Assembly (NCBI GenBank): GCA_903954205.1
Contig: CAJBMR010000456.1
Coordinates: forward strand, 1 to 7,507
DNA from: an uncultured bacterium
Lineage (GTDB): Bacteria > Actinomycetota > Actinomycetes > S36-B12
DNA: 7,507 nt
Reading direction: 5' to 3'
The translations under genes were made by a program, and so were the position numbers. Below are positions 5,513 through 7,507 of this stretch, in pieces (positions within the stretch are counted from its first letter, which is position 1; the number at the start of each line of letters is the position of its first letter). The notes under the pieces were generated by a model, which was given only the letters and a program-made list of their open reading frames with translations, was not told where the DNA came from and did no database searches.

Positions 5513-5728
5513 TCAAACTGCTAAGCACGAAGCCTGGCGCTGCAGGTCTCGCCGGTCGCGGAGGTGGCCCGCACGTCGGCTTCCCACTGTCGGCTCCCGC
5601 GCTGGAGCCTGCTGACCCTGGGACTCCTCCTCGTTGATGGCAGCGCAGCCGGTGAGCAGGAGTCCGGCTAGGGCGCCGGATGCGACGACGGCAAGCGCGC
5701 GATGCCGGCGCACATGTGGGTGGGGCAA
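5513..5728 (-). CDS. Small lipoprotein, TTG start, possible frameshift in its 3' half
   Basis: A 71-residue predicted lipoprotein starting at TTG 5728, 6 nt after an AAGGAG ribosome-binding site (5740-5735). HVRRHR is the n-region, ALAVVASGALAGL the core, and LTGC the lipobox, followed by AAINEEESQGQQAP. An in-frame ATG at 5788 would give a 30-residue polar leader and lacks a ribosome-binding site, so TTG is preferred. After about residue 45 this frame becomes Arg-rich and unconvincing (SRRAGHLRDRRDLQRQ). The neighbouring frame over 5589-5521 reads QWEADVRATSATGETCSARLRA and stop, with higher third-position GC, so a one-base indel near 5590 may have changed the C-terminus, or the assembly may have an error there. 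It lies 46 nt before the acidic lipoprotein in the same orientation, probably in one operon. The N-terminal half is well supported; the true C-terminus is uncertain. Confidence 0.6.
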   Translation of the reverse strand: MPHPHVRRHRALAVVASGALAGLLLTGCAAINEEESQGQQAPAREPTVGSRRAGHLRDRRDLQRQASCLAV

Positions 5729-5801
5729 GGGGCACTCCTTGAGAACGTCAGAACGACGTCTCGGTCTCCCATCACCGTGATTGCTCATGGCCGAAGCCCC
5801 G

Positions 5802-5819
5802 GTCGCCCATGGGGGCGAC
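5802..5819 (-). other. Leader hairpin upstream of the lipoprotein cluster
   Basis: GTCGCCC (5802-5808) and GGGCGAC (5813-5819) form a perfect 7-bp stem with a 4-nt loop. It lies about 83 nt beyond the phosphodiesterase stop and about 75 nt before the lipoprotein TTG start. It could be a U-less terminator for the phosphodiesterase or part of a structured leader of the lipoprotein mRNA. Confidence 0.4.
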
Positions 5820-5846
5820 GTATTGACGAGGTCTCCGCGCGGAGGT

Positions 5847-5865
5847 ACTCCCCTTGACTCCCCTT
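5847..5865 (-). repeat. Direct repeat AAGGGGAGT x2 at the predicted transcription start
   Basis: On the minus strand AAGGGGAGT occurs at 5865-5857 and 5855-5847, separated by one base, so the period is 10 nt, about one helical turn. It straddles the predicted start (about 5860) of the lipoprotein transcript, a position suited to a repressor site. A perfect palindrome CTCCGCGCGGAG follows at 5844-5833. Confidence 0.5.
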
Positions 5866-5866
5866 C

Positions 5867-5895
5867 ACGTTAGGGAAGGTCGGCGCATCACGCAA
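5867..5895 (-). promoter_or_regulatory. Promoter of the small-lipoprotein cluster
   Basis: On the minus strand, TTGCGT (5895-5890), a 17-nt spacer and TAACGT (5872-5867, TAnnnT) form a well-shaped promoter starting 7 nt after the phosphodiesterase stop codon. Predicted start is near 5860, leaving a leader of about 130 nt before the TTG at 5728. The lipoprotein genes therefore probably have their own transcription unit. Confidence 0.6.
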
Positions 5896-5901
5896 ATCCG
5901 A

Positions 5902-6879
5902 CTAGCCCAGGGCCTCGATCACCCGATCGGGGAAGTCGGTGATGATGCCCTCCACTGCACACTCGTCGACGAGCAGGCGCACGAGGGCGGGCAGGCTGGG
6001 CGCGCAGTGCGGGAGATCGTCGGCGCGCACCGTCCACGGGGTGACATAGAGACCCGCGTCATGCGCGCGCGCCGCGAGGTCGCTGGCGGCCATGGGCTTG
6101 CCGTGGCGCAGCAACATGCGTACGTCGGGGCCGATACCGTCCGCCCACTCGCGGATGCGCTCCATCGCATCCGGCTCGAGCATCCAGTCGTAGTCGTAGT
6201 TCTCCCACGTCCCGTCGGGCTTGCGCTCATAGGTCTCGTGACTCTGTGTGCGCCCGATGAGCTGTGTCAGAGGTACGTCGACCCCGGCGGCCGGGCCTAC
6301 TTCCGCTCGGATGCGCTGAAGTGCGTGGGCATCGAAGCTCATCACGCGACAGTGATCTTCGCGCGTGCGGTAGCCGTAGCGGGCGAGCACGGCGTACACG
6401 GCTGAGACCAGATCCTTGCCCTCCTGCTCGTGGAACCACGGCGACTTGAGCTCGGTGAAGACGCCCACGTCACGGCCCGAGCTATGGCGCAGGCCCTGGA
6501 GGAATTCCAACTCGGACTCCAGGGTGTGGAAGTGGAAACTCGACTGCCAGACCGGGAATCGATCGGGGAAGGCGGGGAGATCACGCCCATCGACGACGTT
6601 GAAGCGCTCCGTGACAGCCAGACTGAGGATCTCGTCGAGATCGAAGTCGATGACGTAGAAGTGGCCGTCGGCGCGCTCGCGGCCGGGGAATCGCCTGGCG
6701 ACATCGCTCACGTTGTCGAGCCACAGGTCGTGGTTGATCAGCAGCCGGTCGTCTCGGGTCATGACGACGTCGTGCTCGACGAAGTCAGCGCCCACCCCCA
6801 CCGCGAGGGCCTTCGCCGGGAGGGTGCCCTCGGGCAGATAGGCACTCGCACCTCGGTGCGCAATGACGAGCGGTCTCAT
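5902..6879 (-). CDS. Glycerophosphodiester phosphodiesterase, GlpQ type
   Basis: A 325-residue GDPD-family enzyme that hydrolyses glycerophosphodiesters, from phospholipid or teichoic-acid breakdown, to sn-glycerol 3-phosphate and an alcohol. Catalytic and metal residues are visible: AHRGAS (H8, R9), PEGT (16-19), VEHD (E35, D37), INHD (H50) and TELK (E143). Longer stretches, such as SDVARRFPGRERADG, IDFDLDEI, SPWFHEQEGKD, YDYDWM and ITDFPD, match the GlpQ branch rather than the shorter UgpQ one. E. coli GlpQ is periplasmic, but this protein opens directly on the catalytic strand (MRPLVIAHRG) with no signal peptide and is predicted cytoplasmic. There is no clear ribosome-binding site before the ATG at 6879; TAGCCT (6892-6887) lies 7 nt upstream and could be the -10 of a leaderless mRNA. 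Otherwise it shares a transcript with the small membrane protein 31 nt upstream. Confidence 0.93.
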   Translation of the reverse strand: MRPLVIAHRGASAYLPEGTLPAKALAVGVGADFVEHDVVMTRDDRLLINHDLWLDNVSDVARRFPGRERADGHFYVIDFDLDEILSLAVTERFNVVDGRDLPAFPDRFPVWQSSFHFHTLESELEFLQGLRHSSGRDVGVFTELKSPWFHEQEGKDLVSAVYAVLARYGYRTREDHCRVMSFDAHALQRIRAEVGPAAGVDVPLTQLIGRTQSHETYERKPDGTWENYDYDWMLEPDAMERIREWADGIGPDVRMLLRHGKPMAASDLAARAHDAGLYVTPWTVRADDLPHCAPSLPALVRLLVDECAVEGIITDFPDRVIEALG

Positions 6880-6910
6880 GTCACGCAGGCTAGCGCCCCT
6901 GAACTCCTGG

Positions 6911-7168
6911 CTAGGAGCCCTTCTGCATCTCCCGCTGGATCTGATCTTCCGTGAGCGGCTTGTTCATCAGCGTGTTGACGCCGTAGAAGATCGCACCGAT
7001 GAGGAAGCCGCCCATGACCCAGACGGGCCAGAAGTAGCCGCGACCCGAGAGGGCCCAGATGACGACCATGAAGAGGGAGATGACGATCGCCCCGACGATG
7101 TAGTTGGTGAAGCCTCGGCGCTGGTGGAGCCGCTGGACCGCCTGCTGCCGTGCACTGTCATCGGTCAT
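6911..7168 (-). CDS. Small two-helix membrane protein (2TM-domain-like)
   Basis: An 85-residue protein. A basic, helical N-terminus (SARQQAVQRLHQRRGF) leads into two membrane segments, TNYIVGAIVISLFMVVIWAL (about 21-40) and YFWPVWVMGGFLIGAIFYGV (about 45-64), then a polar tail (NKPLTEDQIQREMQKGS). The arrangement resembles the bacterial 2TM domain: an R/K-rich helix, two short transmembrane helices with a Trp/Pro/Gly-rich second one, and a short cytoplasmic tail. Function of that domain is unknown; in other proteins it accompanies sensor kinases and regulators. The ATG at 7168 follows TACCGT (7180-7175) by 6 nt, which suggests a leaderless mRNA; GAGGA is 14 nt away, rather far for a ribosome-binding site. 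It precedes the glpQ-type gene in the same direction. Confidence 0.75.
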   Translation of the reverse strand: MTDDSARQQAVQRLHQRRGFTNYIVGAIVISLFMVVIWALSGRGYFWPVWVMGGFLIGAIFYGVNTLMNKPLTEDQIQREMQKGS

Positions 7169-7180
7169 GTATTCACGGTA
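7169..7180 (-). promoter_or_regulatory. Candidate leaderless -10 of the 2TM protein gene
   Basis: TACCGT on the minus strand (7180-7175) fits TAnnnT and ends 6 nt before the ATG. No good -35 lies 16-18 nt upstream of it. A consensus-like TTGACA (7193-7188) is present but is only 7 nt away, so it does not pair with this box. The assignment is tentative. Confidence 0.35.
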
Positions 7181-7283
7181 GGTCCTCTGTCAAGGGTGGT
7201 GCACCTATCGAGAACCACGCCATGGGTCTCCCCAGGAGAACTCCCGACTTGCCGGCCGCATGCGCGCCGAGCACAGTGGAGTG

Positions 7284-7507
7284 ATGACCACGTTGACCTG
7301 TCCCAAGTGCCACGGTGAGATGCGAAGCTACGAGCGCAGCGGCGTGCACGTCGACCAGTGCGCCGAATGCCGCGGCATCTTCCTCGATCGTGGCGAACTC
7401 GAGCGCCTGGTCGACGCCGAGAACTCCTGGGCCGATCGCGCGGTTGCCCCGGCTCCACCGGCCGCCGCCCCTGCACCGCCGGCGCAGCCCGGCTACGCCA
7501 TGCCAGA
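7284..7507 (+). CDS. Zinc-ribbon protein (zf-TFIIB-like), 5' part
   Basis: The first 74 codons of a gene that runs off the window end with no stop. CPKC (C6, C9) and CAEC (C26, C29) form a four-Cys zinc ribbon, followed by RGIFLDRGELERLV. Together these match the zf-TFIIB-like family: CPkC...M, then CpxCxGiWLDxGEL. After residue 55 the chain becomes Ala/Pro-rich (VAPAPPAAAPAPPAQPG), a flexible linker; many members continue with a second ribbon or a membrane segment, which cannot be seen here. The ATG at 7284 is chosen because the ribbon starts five residues later; GTG at 7281 is an in-frame alternative. GGAG (7278-7281) is too close to either to be a convincing ribosome-binding site. It is divergent from the 2TM gene. 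The role is unknown, possibly nucleic-acid or protein binding. Confidence 0.8.
   Translation, partial: MTTLTCPKCHGEMRSYERSGVHVDQCAECRGIFLDRGELERLVDAENSWADRAVAPAPPAAAPAPPAQPGYAMP

Noticed and set aside
5463..5735. 90-codon minus-strand frame beginning GTG at 5735
   Set aside because: Its start overlaps the AAGGAG ribosome-binding site and it has no signal peptide; the overlapping frame with the LTGC lipobox explains the region better.
5823..5851. Plus-strand TTGACG with TACTCC as a promoter
   Set aside because: The -10 match is poor and no plus-strand gene follows for more than 1.4 kb; an antisense RNA cannot be excluded but nothing supports it.
5854..6405. 183-codon plus-strand open frame
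   Set aside because: It lies almost wholly antisense to the GlpQ-type gene, whose catalytic motifs are unmistakable. The frame has no domain pattern and arises from high-GC codon bias on the other strand.
7188..7193. Minus-strand TTGACA as -35 of the 2TM gene
   Set aside because: A properly spaced -10 would fall on the start codon, which would put transcription start inside the gene with no later in-frame start.

Overview
The window reads as chromosomal DNA of a high-GC actinobacterium. The signs are strong G/C preference at third codon positions, TAnnnT-type -10 boxes placed 6-7 bases before start codons (leaderless style), and long GC-rich hairpins without U-tracts. I cannot name a genus from sequence alone.

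Layout. (1) 1-1374, plus strand: the 3' end of a dipeptide/oligopeptide ABC transporter inner-membrane subunit (DppC/OppC type), followed 4 nt later by a PHP-fold metallohydrolase resembling the CehA/McbA group. Third-position GC is visibly lower here than in the next block. (2) 1382-1996, minus strand: a TetR-family repressor, convergent with the hydrolase and divergent from a two-gene plus-strand operon. That operon (2104-4894) holds a GcvT-like folate-binding aminomethyltransferase-family protein and a CrtI/PYROXD2-like FAD oxidoreductase. The divergent intergenic region holds overlapping promoters, a 24-bp imperfect palindrome that is the likely operator, and a perfect 13-bp hairpin at the predicted 5' end of the operon mRNA. 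(3) 4963-5728, minus strand: three consecutive tiny lipoproteins, one with a Q/N-rich tail built from a 21-bp tandem repeat, one with a very acidic tail, and one that may carry a frameshift. A well-formed promoter and a structured leader lie upstream. (4) 5902-7168, minus strand: a GlpQ-type glycerophosphodiester phosphodiesterase without a signal peptide, and upstream of it a small two-helix membrane protein. (5) 7284 to the window end, plus strand: the start of a zinc-ribbon (zf-TFIIB-like) protein.

How the parts may work together. The TetR/GcvT-like/FAD-oxidoreductase block looks like a self-regulated catabolic cassette in which an oxidoreductase and a tetrahydrofolate-dependent C1 transferase act on the same methylated substrate; the substrate cannot be read from sequence. 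The ABC permease and PHP hydrolase look like an uptake-and-hydrolyse pair. The three small lipoproteins are the least explained part of the window and the best place to look for something undescribed. They are very short, have surface-exposed low-complexity tails of different chemistry, and are punctuated by a strong hairpin.
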